Source of the DNA: VXYL01 sp963422285
GTDB taxonomy: Bacteria > Pseudomonadota > Gammaproteobacteria > Pseudomonadales > Azotimanducaceae
DNA length: 64,000 nucleotides
Direction of reading: 5' to 3'
Assembly: GCA_963422285.2 (NCBI GenBank)
Contig: CAXXJO010000001.1
Location: 930,001-994,000 of the forward strand
The notes below the pieces were generated by a model that was given only the letters and a program-made list of their open reading frames with translations, had not been told where the DNA came from and searched no databases. The position numbers and the translations under genes were made by a program. Each line of letters opens with the position of its first letter. The first letter of the stretch is position 1. Positions 26,322-35,697 of the stretch are shown here, in pieces.

Positions 26322-27860
26322 ATGAACAAGGAAGTGCTGCTGGTAGTGGAGTCCGTCTCCCACGAGAAGGGCGTCTCGAAGGAAGTCATCTTCGAGGCCA
26401 TCGAACTCGCCCTTGCCATGGCCACCAAGCGGAAGTCCCCGGAAAACGCCGAGTTCGCCGTCTCCATCGACCGCAAGACGGGCAACTACGAGACCTTCCG
26501 CCGCTGGGAGGTGATCGATCCGAACCGCGAGCTCGAAGAAGACGAAGAGCCCAATCCGGATGCCGAACTCACGCTTGAGGAAGCCCAGCAGAAAGACCCG
26601 ACTCTCCAGCTTGGCGACTTCTACCAAGTGCCGGTGGAATCCGTCGAGTTCGGCCGGGTTGCTGCCCAGACGGCGAAGCAGGTGATCGTGCAGAAGGTGC
26701 GCGAGGCGGAACGCGCCCGGGTGCTGGAGATGTACGAGCATCGGGTGGGCGAACTGATCAGCGGCACCATCAAGAAAACTTCGCGGGACAGCGCCATCGT
26801 CGATCTCGGCAACAACGCCGAGGCTGTCCTCACCCGCGACAATCTGATCCCTCGGGATTCCTTCCGCGTGGGCGATCGCGTCCGCGCCCTGCTGGTGGAA
26901 GTACGCCCGGAAGCGCACGGCCCGCAGCTCATCCTCACCCGCACCACGCCCCAGGTGCTGGTCGAGTTGTTCAAGATCGAAGTGCCGGAGGTGGCCGAGG
27001 AGGTCATCGAGATCCGCGCCGCCTCCCGTGACCCAGGCTCCCGCGCCAAGATCGCCGTGAAGACCAACGACGGCCGCATCGACGCCGTAGGGGCCTGCGT
27101 CGGCATGCGCGGCTCGCGGGTGCAGGCGGTATCCGGGGAACTCGCCGGAGAGAAGATCGACGTCGTGCTATGGGACGACAACCCTGCCCAGCTGGCCATC
27201 AACGCCATGTCGCCAGCGGAGGCGCAGTCCATCGTCCTCGACGAGGACTCCCACACCATGGACATCGCCTTTGCCGAGGACATGCTCGCCCAAGCCATCG
27301 GCCGCGGCGGCCAGAACGTGCGTCTGGCGAGCGAAATGACGGGCTGGAATCTCAAAGTGATGTCCGTGGAAGATGCCGCCCGCAAACAGGATGAGGAAGT
27401 TCGCGACCACGTCAACGACTTCATGACCCAGCTTTCCGTGAATGAGGATGTAGCCACCGTGCTCGTCGAGGAAGGCTTCACCAGCGTTGTGGAAGTCGCC
27501 TACGTGCCCATCGAGGATATGACGGCCATCGAAGGGTTCGACACCGAGATCGTCGAAGAACTGCGCAGCCGTGCGCAAGACGCCCTGCTCGGCCAGGAAA
27601 TCGGCAGCGCGAGCGGCGTCCCAGCCAAGGATCTTCTGGAAATGGAAGGTATGGAGCGCTCGCTGGCATACGAGCTGGCCGGTCATGGCGTGGTCACCAT
27701 GGAAGACCTGGCCGAGCTGTCTGTCGCCGACCTGCTCGATATCAACGACGGCATCGGCGAAGAGCGCGCCGCCGAACTCATCATGACTGCCCGCGCCCCC
27801 TGGTTCGAGGACGAGGCGGAACCGGCACCGAACGAGCCAAGCGGAGATGGCCATGGTTGA
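26322..27860 (+). CDS. nusA: Transcription termination/antitermination factor NusA
   Basis: NusA binds RNA polymerase and nascent RNA to modulate pausing, termination and antitermination. About 512 residues: N-terminal polymerase-binding domain (MNKEVLLVVESVSHEKGVSK), S1 domain (GELISGTIKKTSRDSAIVDL), two KH domains (including CVGMRGSRVQAVSGELAGEK and DMLAQAIGRGGQNVRLASE) and two C-terminal acidic repeats, the gammaproteobacterial form. MNKE at 26322 matches the usual start; an in-frame ATG at 26310 (MNAE) is possible. The end overlaps infB by 14 nt. Confidence 0.96.
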   Translation: MNKEVLLVVESVSHEKGVSKEVIFEAIELALAMATKRKSPENAEFAVSIDRKTGNYETFRRWEVIDPNRELEEDEEPNPDAELTLEEAQQKDPTLQLGDFYQVPVESVEFGRVAAQTAKQVIVQKVREAERARVLEMYEHRVGELISGTIKKTSRDSAIVDLGNNAEAVLTRDNLIPRDSFRVGDRVRALLVEVRPEAHGPQLILTRTTPQVLVELFKIEVPEVAEEVIEIRAASRDPGSRAKIAVKTNDGRIDAVGACVGMRGSRVQAVSGELAGEKIDVVLWDDNPAQLAINAMSPAEAQSIVLDEDSHTMDIAFAEDMLAQAIGRGGQNVRLASEMTGWNLKVMSVEDAARKQDEEVRDHVNDFMTQLSVNEDVATVLVEEGFTSVVEVAYVPIEDMTAIEGFDTEIVEELRSRAQDALLGQEIGSASGVPAKDLLEMEGMERSLAYELAGHGVVTMEDLAELSVADLLDINDGIGEERAAELIMTARAPWFEDEAEPAPNEPSGDGHG

Positions 27861-30579
27861 CGTGACGGTAGAGCAACTCGCGCGGACTCTGAAGAAGCCT
27901 CCTGACGATCTGCTGAAGCTCATCCAGCAGGCGGGACTGCCCCACGAGCGCGACGACCAAGTACTTTCGGACCAGCAGAAGGAGCGCCTGCTCGACTTCG
28001 TCAGGAGCCGCCAGGACAGAGGCACCCCGGAGCAGGAGCAGCCCAAGAAGATCATCACCATGCGCCACCGCAACATCAGCACGTTGCGAGCCGGCAAGGG
28101 CGGGCGCGGCGCAGCGGTGCGGGTAGAGACGCGAAAGAAAAAGAGACTCCATGTGACACGCCCGGCACCCGGCGCAGCGCCGGCGGAACCAGCCGCCACG
28201 CCGAGCGCTGCCCCCGCCCCGGCTCAGATCGAGGCCGAGCGCATTCGTCGCGAAGAGTTGCTGCGCAAGGAGGCGACGGAGGCGGAAGCCCGCCGCCTGG
28301 AAGACCAGCGCAAGGCCGAAGAAGAGCAACGCCGCATCGCCGAGGCCGAGGCGAAGGCGAAAGAGACCGAAGCCGAAGTACGCGAGGCCACGGAGCGGAA
28401 AACGGCTCGGCAAGCGGCGGCGCGGCGGACAGCCGACCAGCAGACCGCGACGAAGAAGAGTACGCACGAGCGCACCATGCCCTCGCCTGAAGCCGTCGCC
28501 CGCGCCGCTGCCGAAGCGGCAGCGAAAGCCCAGGCCGCGGCGGAGAGCGGCAACCGCCGCGCACCGGGGCGGGCGGGTGGACGCCACCGCGAGCGCCCGG
28601 CACGCAACGCGGAAGCCAGTCCGGCCCGAGCGCGCCGCCGCGAACTCTCCCTCAAACAGGAATCCCGACGCGTCAAGCGCCGCCACCTGACAGTGGAGAA
28701 GCAGGGCGGGGAGTTCGAGAAGCCTAAGGATGTCATCGTCCGCGAAGTGGAAATCGGCGAGATGGCCACCGTCGGCGAACTGGCGCAGCGCATGAGCGTC
28801 AAGGCCGGTGAGGTCATCAAGAGCCTGATGGGCATGGGCGTCATGGCCACCATCAACCAGACCCTGGACCAGGATACTGCCGTGCTGTTGGTGGAGGAAC
28901 TGGGCCACAAAGTGAAGCTTGTCGCCGAAGACGAGGTGGAGCAGGTGCTGGAGCAATCGCTGCAGGTGGAGGGAGAGCGACATCCTCGTCCACCCGTGGT
29001 CACCGTCATGGGCCATGTCGACCACGGCAAGACGTCCCTGCTCGACTACATCCGCAACACCCGGGTCGTGGCCGGCGAAGCCGGCGGCATCACGCAGCAT
29101 ATCGGTGCCTACCACGTCGAGACGGAACACGGCAGGATCACCTTCGTCGACACCCCAGGCCATGCCGCGTTCACCGCCATGCGCGCCCGAGGCGCGAAGT
29201 CCACGGACGTGGTCATCCTGGTGGTGGCCGCGGACGACGGCGTGATGCCGCAGACCGAGGAGGCCGTCAACCACGCTCGCGCCGCAGGTGTGCCCTTGGT
29301 GATCGCGGTCAACAAGATCGATCTCGAAGCCGCCGATTCCGAGCGCGTACGCAACGAACTGGGAACGCTGAACGTCATTCCAGAGGAATGGGGCGGCGAT
29401 ACCCAGTTCGTCAACGTATCCGCGGAAACCGGCGAGGGCATCGACGATCTGCTGGAAGCGGTGATCCTGCAAGCCGAGCTGCTGGAACTCTCCGCGGTGC
29501 CGGCAGCACCGGGCCAAGGCGTAGTCATCGAATCTCGCCTGGACCGCGGTCGTGGCCCCGTCGCCACCCTGCTGGTTCAGAACGGCACCCTGAAGCGCGG
29601 CGACGTCATCATCGCCGGACAGTGCTACGGGCGCGCGCGGGCGCTCGCCAACGAGCGTGGCGAGACGGTGGACGAGGCCGCGCCATCCATTCCGGTGGAG
29701 ATGCTCGGCCTCAACGGCACGCCCGACGCCGGCGACGAGTTTTCCGCCGTGACGGGCGAGCGCCAAGCACGGGAAGTGGCCAGCTTCCGAGCCGGCCGCA
29801 GTCAGGCGCAACGCCACGGCACCCAGAAGGCGGTGTCCTTGGAGAACATGTTCGCCAACCTGGGCCAGGGCGAGAAGCGCATTCTCAAGCTCATCGTCAA
29901 GGCCGACGTGCGCGGCTCGCTGGAGGCGATCGTCCAATCCTGCGCGGACATCGGCAATGACGAGGTGTCGGTGAACGTTCTCGGCGCCGGCGTCGGCGGC
30001 ATCACCGAATCCGACGCCAGCATGGCGCTCACCTACGGTGCCGTCATCTTCGGCTTCAACACCCGCGCCGACGCGGCCGCCAAGGCCATTATCGAACACG
30101 AAGCCCTCGACCTGCGCTACTACAGCGTCATCTACGAACTGCTCGACGACATCAAGGCCATTCTTGAAGGCATGCTCGAACCGGAGATGCGCGAGGAGAT
30201 CGTCGGCATGGCGGAGGTGCGCAACGTGTTCCGCTCGCCCCGCTTCGGCCAAGTCGCTGGCTGCATGGTGGTGGACGGCACAGTGGCGCGGAACAAGCCG
30301 ATCCGCGTACTGCGCGACAACGTCGTCATCTTCGAGGGCGAGCTCGAATCTCTGCGGCGCTTCAAGGACGACGTCACGGAAGTGCGCGCCGGCCTCGAAT
30401 GCGGCATCGGCGTACGCAACTACAACGACGTGCGCCAGGGCGACATGATCGAAGTGTTCGATGTGCGCACAGTGGCCAGATCCCTCGGCGGAGGGACTGC
30501 CAAGGAACAGGCCTCCAGCGCAGGAGCGCGCACGCGCCTTGGCGAAGGACGTGCCGCCTCCCATCAAAGGGCACCATGA
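27847..30579 (+). CDS. infB: Translation initiation factor IF-2
   Basis: IF-2 is the GTPase that brings initiator tRNA to the 30S subunit and promotes 70S joining. At 910 residues it is the long form: an IF2_N domain (VTVEQLARTLKKPPDDLLKL), a long charged Ala/Glu/Arg-rich region (about 100-290), a second N-domain (MATVGELAQRMSVKAGEVIK), then the G domain with GHVDHGKTSLLD (about 390), DTPGHAAF and NKIDLEA, followed by domains II-IV. A second Met at 27853 could also start. Co-encoding with metY places factor and ligand under one promoter. It overlaps rbfA by 4 nt. Confidence 0.97.
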   Translation: MAMVDVTVEQLARTLKKPPDDLLKLIQQAGLPHERDDQVLSDQQKERLLDFVRSRQDRGTPEQEQPKKIITMRHRNISTLRAGKGGRGAAVRVETRKKKRLHVTRPAPGAAPAEPAATPSAAPAPAQIEAERIRREELLRKEATEAEARRLEDQRKAEEEQRRIAEAEAKAKETEAEVREATERKTARQAAARRTADQQTATKKSTHERTMPSPEAVARAAAEAAAKAQAAAESGNRRAPGRAGGRHRERPARNAEASPARARRRELSLKQESRRVKRRHLTVEKQGGEFEKPKDVIVREVEIGEMATVGELAQRMSVKAGEVIKSLMGMGVMATINQTLDQDTAVLLVEELGHKVKLVAEDEVEQVLEQSLQVEGERHPRPPVVTVMGHVDHGKTSLLDYIRNTRVVAGEAGGITQHIGAYHVETEHGRITFVDTPGHAAFTAMRARGAKSTDVVILVVAADDGVMPQTEEAVNHARAAGVPLVIAVNKIDLEAADSERVRNELGTLNVIPEEWGGDTQFVNVSAETGEGIDDLLEAVILQAELLELSAVPAAPGQGVVIESRLDRGRGPVATLLVQNGTLKRGDVIIAGQCYGRARALANERGETVDEAAPSIPVEMLGLNGTPDAGDEFSAVTGERQAREVASFRAGRSQAQRHGTQKAVSLENMFANLGQGEKRILKLIVKADVRGSLEAIVQSCADIGNDEVSVNVLGAGVGGITESDASMALTYGAVIFGFNTRADAAAKAIIEHEALDLRYYSVIYELLDDIKAILEGMLEPEMREEIVGMAEVRNVFRSPRFGQVAGCMVVDGTVARNKPIRVLRDNVVIFEGELESLRRFKDDVTEVRAGLECGIGVRNYNDVRQGDMIEVFDVRTVARSLGGGTAKEQASSAGARTRLGEGRAASHQRAP

Positions 30580-31007
30580 CGCCCGCCCGCGCCATCCGCG
30601 TCGCGGACTTCATCCGCTCGGAACTCGCCCACATCGTGTTGACGAAAATGCGCGACCCCCGCATATCCATGCTATCGGTGACGGACGCCCGGGTCAGCCG
30701 CGACCTCGCCTTCGCCGACATCTACGTATCGTCGCTAACAGCAGCCGACGACGACGCCCGGCGACAGTTCGTGGATGTCCTGAACCGAGCGTCCGGCTTT
30801 CTACGCAGCGCTATCGCCGAGCGCCATCGCATGCGAACCACGCCGAAACTCCGCTTCCATTACGACCACCTGATTGAGGAAGGCCCCCGCCTCGAAGCGC
30901 TGATCGACGACGCGACCGCTCCGCAGCCGCCCCGCCATTTCGCCTTGCGAAATCGCCCTGCCGAGATGCCGACGGGAATCGCTCGACAGGAGAGGCATGG
31001 TGCCTAG
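30576..31007 (+). CDS. rbfA: Ribosome-binding factor A
   Basis: RbfA binds the 30S subunit during maturation of the 16S rRNA 5' end. The 143-residue product has the KH-like core (VADFIRSELAHIVLTKMRDP, RDLAFADIYVSS, FLRSAIAERHRMRTTPKLRF). Residues after about 110 (TAPQPPRHFALRNRPAEMPT and onward) are encoded by the first copy of a 101-bp tandem repeat, so the C-terminus is a by-product of that repeat and probably disordered. ATG at 30576 overlaps the infB stop, with AAAGGG upstream. Confidence 0.94.
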   Translation: MTPARAIRVADFIRSELAHIVLTKMRDPRISMLSVTDARVSRDLAFADIYVSSLTAADDDARRQFVDVLNRASGFLRSAIAERHRMRTTPKLRFHYDHLIEEGPRLEALIDDATAPQPPRHFALRNRPAEMPTGIARQERHGA

Positions 31008-31140
31008 ACGACGCGACCGCTTCGCGGTCGCCCCGCGATTTCATCTTGCGAAATCGCCCTGCCGAGATGCCCGCCGGGAATCGCTCGACAGGAGGGCTAT
31101 GGTGCCTAGACGATACCACTGCTTCGCGGTCGCCCGCCCG
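30906..31140. repeat. 101-102 bp tandem repeat across the rbfA-truB junction
   Basis: Two full units begin at 30906 and 31007, and a partial third begins at 31109. Each holds a hairpin (gcgaccgc-ttc-gcggtcgc in the second unit), a second hairpin (cgatttc...gcgaaatcg) and ends with ACAGGAG, a short spacer and ATGGTGCCTAG. That end resembles the ribosome-binding site and first codons of truB. The element appears to be a repeated truB start region combined with a REP-like double hairpin. Confidence 0.8.
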
Positions 31141-31171
31141 CCCGCGCAACGAGACGCCGAAGGGGAGTGCC

Positions 31172-32119
31172 ATGGCGCGTAGGCGGCAGGGCCGCGACGT
31201 CGACGGCGTCATCGTGCTCGACAAGCCCCACGGCTGGAGTTCCAACAACGCCGTGCAGCGGGTGAAGAGGCTGTTCACAGCGCGCAAGGTGGGACACACC
31301 GGCAGCCTGGATCCGCTGGCCACCGGCGTACTGCCGCTGTGCCTCGGCGAAGCCACCAAATTTTCCCAGTATCTGCTCGACTCCGACAAGCGATACCTGA
31401 CCAAGGTACGCCTCGGCGTCGCTACCGACAGCGGCGATGCCGACGGCAAAGTGATCGCGGAACGCAAGGTGGCGGACATCACTCGCGAGCGCATCGACGC
31501 CGCCCTGGACGCCTTCCGGGGCAAGATCGAGCAGGTGCCGTCGATGTTTTCCGCGGTCAAGCACCAAGGCCAGCCGCTCTACAAGCTGGCACGTCTCGGC
31601 ATCGAAGTGGAGCGTCAAGCGCGCACCATCACCGTCTACCGCAACCACATCGTCGACGTCGCCGACGACAGGCTGATCCTGGACATCCACTGCAGCAAGG
31701 GCACCTACGTGCGCACCTTGGCCCACGACCTTGGCGAGGTGCTCGGCTGCGGCGCCCACGTTTACCAACTGCGCCGCACTGAGGCGGGCCCCTATGGCGA
31801 AGACGATCTGGTGACGGTGGAAGAACTCGAATTCGCCCGCGAGCAGGGCCGTCTCGACGATCGCCTGTACCCAATCGCCACCGCAGTCGGGCAGTGGCCG
31901 TCGATCCGGCTGACCGCCGCGCCGGCGTTCTACCTGAAGCAAGGCCAGCCGGTACTCGTGCCCCACGCACCGACCACGGGCTGGGTGCGCCTATACGAGG
32001 AGTCTTTATCGGAGAAAATCGGCGCCCCAAGAGCATCGGACTGCAACGGCCGCTTCATCGGCGTCGGCGAAATCCTCGACGACGGCCGCGTTGCGCCGCG
32101 ACGGCTGATCGTGAAATAA
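31172..32119 (+). CDS. truB: tRNA pseudouridine-55 synthase
   Basis: TruB isomerises U55 in the T-loop of tRNAs and acts as a tRNA chaperone. The 315-residue protein shows GVIVLDKPHGWSSNNAVQRV, the catalytic aspartate in GHTGSLDPLATGVLPLCLGE, KRYLTKVRLGVATDSGDADG and CSKGTYVRTLAHDLGE, with a C-terminal PUA-like part. The start ATG at 31172 has AGGGGAG upstream. Two similar but untranslatable start-like sequences precede it in the tandem repeat. Position between rbfA and rpsO is conserved. Confidence 0.96.
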   Translation: MARRRQGRDVDGVIVLDKPHGWSSNNAVQRVKRLFTARKVGHTGSLDPLATGVLPLCLGEATKFSQYLLDSDKRYLTKVRLGVATDSGDADGKVIAERKVADITRERIDAALDAFRGKIEQVPSMFSAVKHQGQPLYKLARLGIEVERQARTITVYRNHIVDVADDRLILDIHCSKGTYVRTLAHDLGEVLGCGAHVYQLRRTEAGPYGEDDLVTVEELEFAREQGRLDDRLYPIATAVGQWPSIRLTAAPAFYLKQGQPVLVPHAPTTGWVRLYEESLSEKIGAPRASDCNGRFIGVGEILDDGRVAPRRLIVK

Positions 32120-32189
32120 CCCACGAGGGCAACTGTACCTATGCGCGGTTCCCTCGCGTCCCTCGAACAAGGCATACAGGAGAAATCCC

Positions 32190-32459
32190 ATGGCACTTAC
32201 AGCCGAAACGAAACGAAAGATCGTCGAAGACTATCGAAACGGCGACAACGATACCGGCTCGCCGGAAGTCCAGGTCGCTTTGCTGACCTACAACATCAAC
32301 TCGCTCCAAGAGCACTTTCGCGCTCACGGCAAGGACCATCACTCCCGCCGCGGCCTGATTCGCATGATCAACCGCCGGCGCAAGCTCTTGGACTACCTCA
32401 AAGGCAAGGATCAGCAGCGCTACGCCGAGCTGATCGCCCGCTTGGGCTTGCGACGTTAG
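32190..32459 (+). CDS. rpsO: 30S ribosomal protein S15
   Basis: S15 is a primary 16S rRNA-binding protein. The 89 residues contain the family core TGSPEVQVALLTYNINSLQEH followed by HSRRGLIRMINRRRKLLDYL, and end ELIARLGLRR, full length. A good ribosome-binding site (ACAGGAGAAATCCC) precedes the ATG. In E. coli S15 represses its own translation through a leader structure, but whether the 70-base leader here can do so is not evident. pnp follows 41 bases later with no obvious terminator. Confidence 0.97.
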   Translation: MALTAETKRKIVEDYRNGDNDTGSPEVQVALLTYNINSLQEHFRAHGKDHHSRRGLIRMINRRRKLLDYLKGKDQQRYAELIARLGLRR

Positions 32460-32500
32460 CATCCGCCTAGGCACAGCAACAGGAACACAGGAGAAGTGAA

Positions 32501-34588
32501 TTGAACCCAGTACGCAAGGAATTCCAGTACGGCGGCCACTTGGTCGTCCTGGAAACCAACAAGATTGCCCGCCAAGCCACTGGTGCCGTCATGGCCTCCA
32601 TGGGCGATACCGTGGTGCTCTGCACCGTGGTGGCCAACCCCAACCCCAATCCGGCCCAGGATTTCTTCCCGCTTACTGTCAACTACCAGGAGAAGTTCTA
32701 CGCTACCGGCAAGATTCCCGGCAGTTTCCTGCGCCGGGAAGGTCGGCCGACGGACAAGGAAACTCTCACGTCACGCCTCATCGACCGACCCATTCGGCCA
32801 CTGTTTCCGGACGGCTTCATGAACGCCGTGCAGGTGATCGCCACCGTCATGTCCGTGGACCGGGACATGGACCCGGACATCATCTCGATGATCGGCTGCT
32901 CCGCGGCCCTGGCTGTTTCCGGCATCCCCTTCGCCGGCCCCATCGGGGCTGCCCGGGTGGGCTATGTCGACGGCCGCTATCTGCTCAACCCCGGCTACCA
33001 AGCGCTATCGTCCTCAGCGCTGAACATGGTGGTAGCGGGCACGGCATCCGCGGTATTGATGGTGGAATCGGAAGCCAAGGAGCTATCCGAAGACCTCATG
33101 CTCGGCGGCGTACTGTACGGCCACATGGAAATGCAGACCGCTATCACGGCGATCCAGGAACTCGCTGCGGAGGCGGGCAAACCGAAGTGGGAGTTCCAGC
33201 CACCGGTCGTCAATGCTGCCTTGGACGACAAGATGGTCGCATCGGTGGGCGAGCGTCTCGGCGACGCCTACCGCATCCACGACAAACAGCAGCGCCAGGA
33301 TGCAGTGCGCATCTTGCGCGACAGCTTAGTGGCCAAGCTCGACGGCGACTTCGACGATGAAGATGTCGTCAAGGCATTCTACAAGCTCGAAAAGAAACTC
33401 GTCCGCGCCAGCATTCTCGCCGGCGCGCCAAGAATAGACGGACGGGACACCAAGACCGTGCGCCCCATCGACATTGAGGTGGGCGTCCTGCCGAAAACCC
33501 ACGGCTCGGCCTTGTTCCAGCGTGGCGAGACCCAGGCCATCGTCGTCGCCACCCTCGGTACGCTGCGCGACGCCAAGCTGGTGGAGGCGCTGGAGGGCAC
33601 CTACAAGGACAACTTCATGCTGCACTACAACTTCCCGCCGTACAGCGTCGGCGAGGAAGGCTTCCTCGGCAGCCCTAGGCGGCGCGAGATCGGCCACGGC
33701 AACCTAGCCCGCCGCGGCATCGCCGTCTGTCTGCCCAGCGAGGAGAACTTTCCGTACACCGTCCGCGTGGTGTCCGAGATCACCGAGAGCAACGGCTCCA
33801 GTTCCATGGCCAGCGTCTGCGGCAGCTCGCTGGCCTTGATGGACGCCGGGGTGCCCATGAAGGCGCCGGTGGCCGGCGTGGCCATGGGCCTCGTCAAGGA
33901 AGGAGAACGGTTTGCCGTGCTCACCGATATCCTTGGCGACGAAGACCATCTCGGCGACATGGACTTCAAAGTGGCCGGCACTGCCGAAGGCGTTACCGCC
34001 TTGCAGATGGACATCAAGATCGACGGCATTACCGAGGAAATCATGGAGGCGGCTCTCGATCAGGCCCTCCAAGCCCGCCTGCATATCTTGGGCGAGATGA
34101 ACAAAGTGCTTGCCCAGTCTCGCGCCACGGTTTCCGAAAACGCACCGGTCATGGTCGTCCTGCAGGTGGATCCAGACAAGATCCGCGACATCATCGGCAA
34201 AGGCGGCACCACTATCCGCTCCATCGTCGAAGATACCGGGGCCGAGGTGGATGTGGAGGACGACGGCAGCGTACGCATCTACGCCGAGGACGGCACCTCC
34301 AAGGACGCTGCGGTAGCTCGCATCCAGGAAATCACCGCGGAGGCGGAGGTGGGCCGCATCTACCGTGGCCGGGTGGAACGCATCGTCGACTACGGCGCGT
34401 TCGTCAACATCCTACCCGGCAAGGATGGCCTGCTGCACATCTCGCAGATCGCCGAAGGGCGGGTGGAGAAAGTGTCCGACTACCTGCAACAAGGGCAGGA
34501 AGTGGAGGTGGTGTGCCTGGACACTGACCAGCGGGGGCGCATCAAGCTCTCCATGAAGGAGGTGCAGAACTACGCGGCGGCAGACTGA
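32501..34588 (+). CDS. pnp: Polynucleotide phosphorylase
   Basis: PNPase degrades RNA 3'-5' by phosphorolysis and is a core degradosome component. The 695 residues comprise two RNase PH domains (FYATGKIPGSFLRREGRPTD; later GSALFQRGETQAIVVATLGT and SNGSSSMASVCGSSLALMD), a KH domain (IRDIIGKGGTTIRSIVEDTG) and an S1 domain (GRIYRGRVERIVDYGAFVNI). The start is TTG at 32501 with AGGAGAAG upstream. The TTG may limit initiation, and the gene is known to be autoregulated in E. coli. The C-terminus ends soon after S1. Confidence 0.97.
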   Translation: MNPVRKEFQYGGHLVVLETNKIARQATGAVMASMGDTVVLCTVVANPNPNPAQDFFPLTVNYQEKFYATGKIPGSFLRREGRPTDKETLTSRLIDRPIRPLFPDGFMNAVQVIATVMSVDRDMDPDIISMIGCSAALAVSGIPFAGPIGAARVGYVDGRYLLNPGYQALSSSALNMVVAGTASAVLMVESEAKELSEDLMLGGVLYGHMEMQTAITAIQELAAEAGKPKWEFQPPVVNAALDDKMVASVGERLGDAYRIHDKQQRQDAVRILRDSLVAKLDGDFDDEDVVKAFYKLEKKLVRASILAGAPRIDGRDTKTVRPIDIEVGVLPKTHGSALFQRGETQAIVVATLGTLRDAKLVEALEGTYKDNFMLHYNFPPYSVGEEGFLGSPRRREIGHGNLARRGIAVCLPSEENFPYTVRVVSEITESNGSSSMASVCGSSLALMDAGVPMKAPVAGVAMGLVKEGERFAVLTDILGDEDHLGDMDFKVAGTAEGVTALQMDIKIDGITEEIMEAALDQALQARLHILGEMNKVLAQSRATVSENAPVMVVLQVDPDKIRDIIGKGGTTIRSIVEDTGAEVDVEDDGSVRIYAEDGTSKDAAVARIQEITAEAEVGRIYRGRVERIVDYGAFVNILPGKDGLLHISQIAEGRVEKVSDYLQQGQEVEVVCLDTDQRGRIKLSMKEVQNYAAAD

Positions 34589-34624
34589 AGCGGACAACAA
34601 CCGCCATCCTTGGTCGCGAATCTC

Positions 34625-35345
34625 CTAGCGAGCAAGCGGAGGCATCTGAACTCGGTCTGCGACGGGGAACACCCACGAAGTGGCCCGTTCGCTGTGCGCA
34701 ACGGGGGCAGGATAGCAACGGCGCCTACAGCTGCAGATGTTCGCAGCGCGTTGCGGCGCCGTTGTCCGACACCGGCTCGCATCAGGCTGGCGCCTCTGCA
34801 CCGATGATTCCATGCAGCATCGCGTGTTGGCACCACGAGTAGCGCCTCCGATCGCACCACCGCAGTTTTGGGTCGCGCACCGCGACGCCTTCGGCCAGCA
34901 GCAGCAGACCGGCAAACTCCGGCTCGAAAGGCGCTTCGCCGAAGAAGCAGATGCGAAGCGAAACCCGACACGGCAAACCTGCGGCGAAGGTGCCAAAGGC
35001 GAACTCCGATGGCCGACGAAAGTCCGTCGCGTTTGATGCGAAGCGGCGAGATCAACCGAACCGCGACCAGCGGCGGCAAGTCCAGTATTTCGATCGGCAA
35101 AGCTGCGAACGCAGCCCAACCCCTCGCTTGCGGCGCATCCAGGGAGTTCGCATGGATGGCCAACCACTCCGGCGGGATACGGCTGCCGACGAGGCCGTTC
35201 TTCCCTGCCCGCCACAGCGCATGGAAAACGCAGGGCAGGCAGTCGTTGGCGGGATCGAAGAGGACGAGATTCACCAAACCGCCGGATGTTCGGCGGATGC
35301 CGTCATGGCGCATCGGCTCGTACGACGACGCGATTGCTGCATAGC
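34625..35345 (-). pseudogene. Decayed Cas6-like RAMP protein (copy 1)
   Basis: Reading leftward, fragments in several frames follow the order of PF10040-type Cas6 proteins. LVLFDPANDCLPCVFHALWR with RAGKNGLVGSRIPPE is followed by VRLISPLRIKRDGLSSAIGV, whose consensus is TLRFLTPLRLKRRG. Then comes LLLLAEGVAVRDPKLRWCDR followed by RRYSW, the segment seen as LRWVDWERYSSRQ in intact members. Frameshifts separate the pieces and the N-terminal third is missing. A second copy lies at 37905-38810. No CRISPR array or other cas gene is in the window. Confidence 0.6.
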
Positions 35346-35697
35346 ACACGCGGGGATCGGAGACGGGGAGAGAGGCAAGGCTGCGGCTGTGCTAGGTATG
35401 CGCCGTTGTCGTTGCGCTCGGATGCGCGGATCAAGGCGGAGGTCGCCCCATCGCGAGGCGGACAGACGCCCCGGCCGCACGGCATGGCGAATATCTCGAA
35501 TCCAAGTAAGCCATCCGCCATGCCTGTTCCAGCATAGCGACGAACGTGCCACGGTGCGCCCATGAACCGCGTTTCCCCAGCGTCCCTCGTCCCGCCGGGC
35601 ACGCTTGCTGGCCTTGTCCTCGGCACCTGCCGCCGTGCTACAGTCCCCTCGCGGCCCGCGGCGGTGCGGGTTCGCGCAGCCTTTGAGGAGCAAGCCT
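35346..35697. other. Gene-free stretch upstream of the Uma2 gene
   Basis: No gene is evident. The last bases contain TTTGAGGAG just before the Uma2 start. In the duplicated layout this stretch lies where the N-terminal part of the first Cas6-like copy would be expected, so it may hold its unrecognisable remains. Confidence 0.35.

Noticed and set aside
30997..31182. A 61-codon gene starting MVPRRRDRFAV in the rbfA-truB gap
   Set aside because: It consists of the tandem repeat units and a truB-start-like duplicate, and runs into the truB start. It is better explained as repeat DNA than as a gene.
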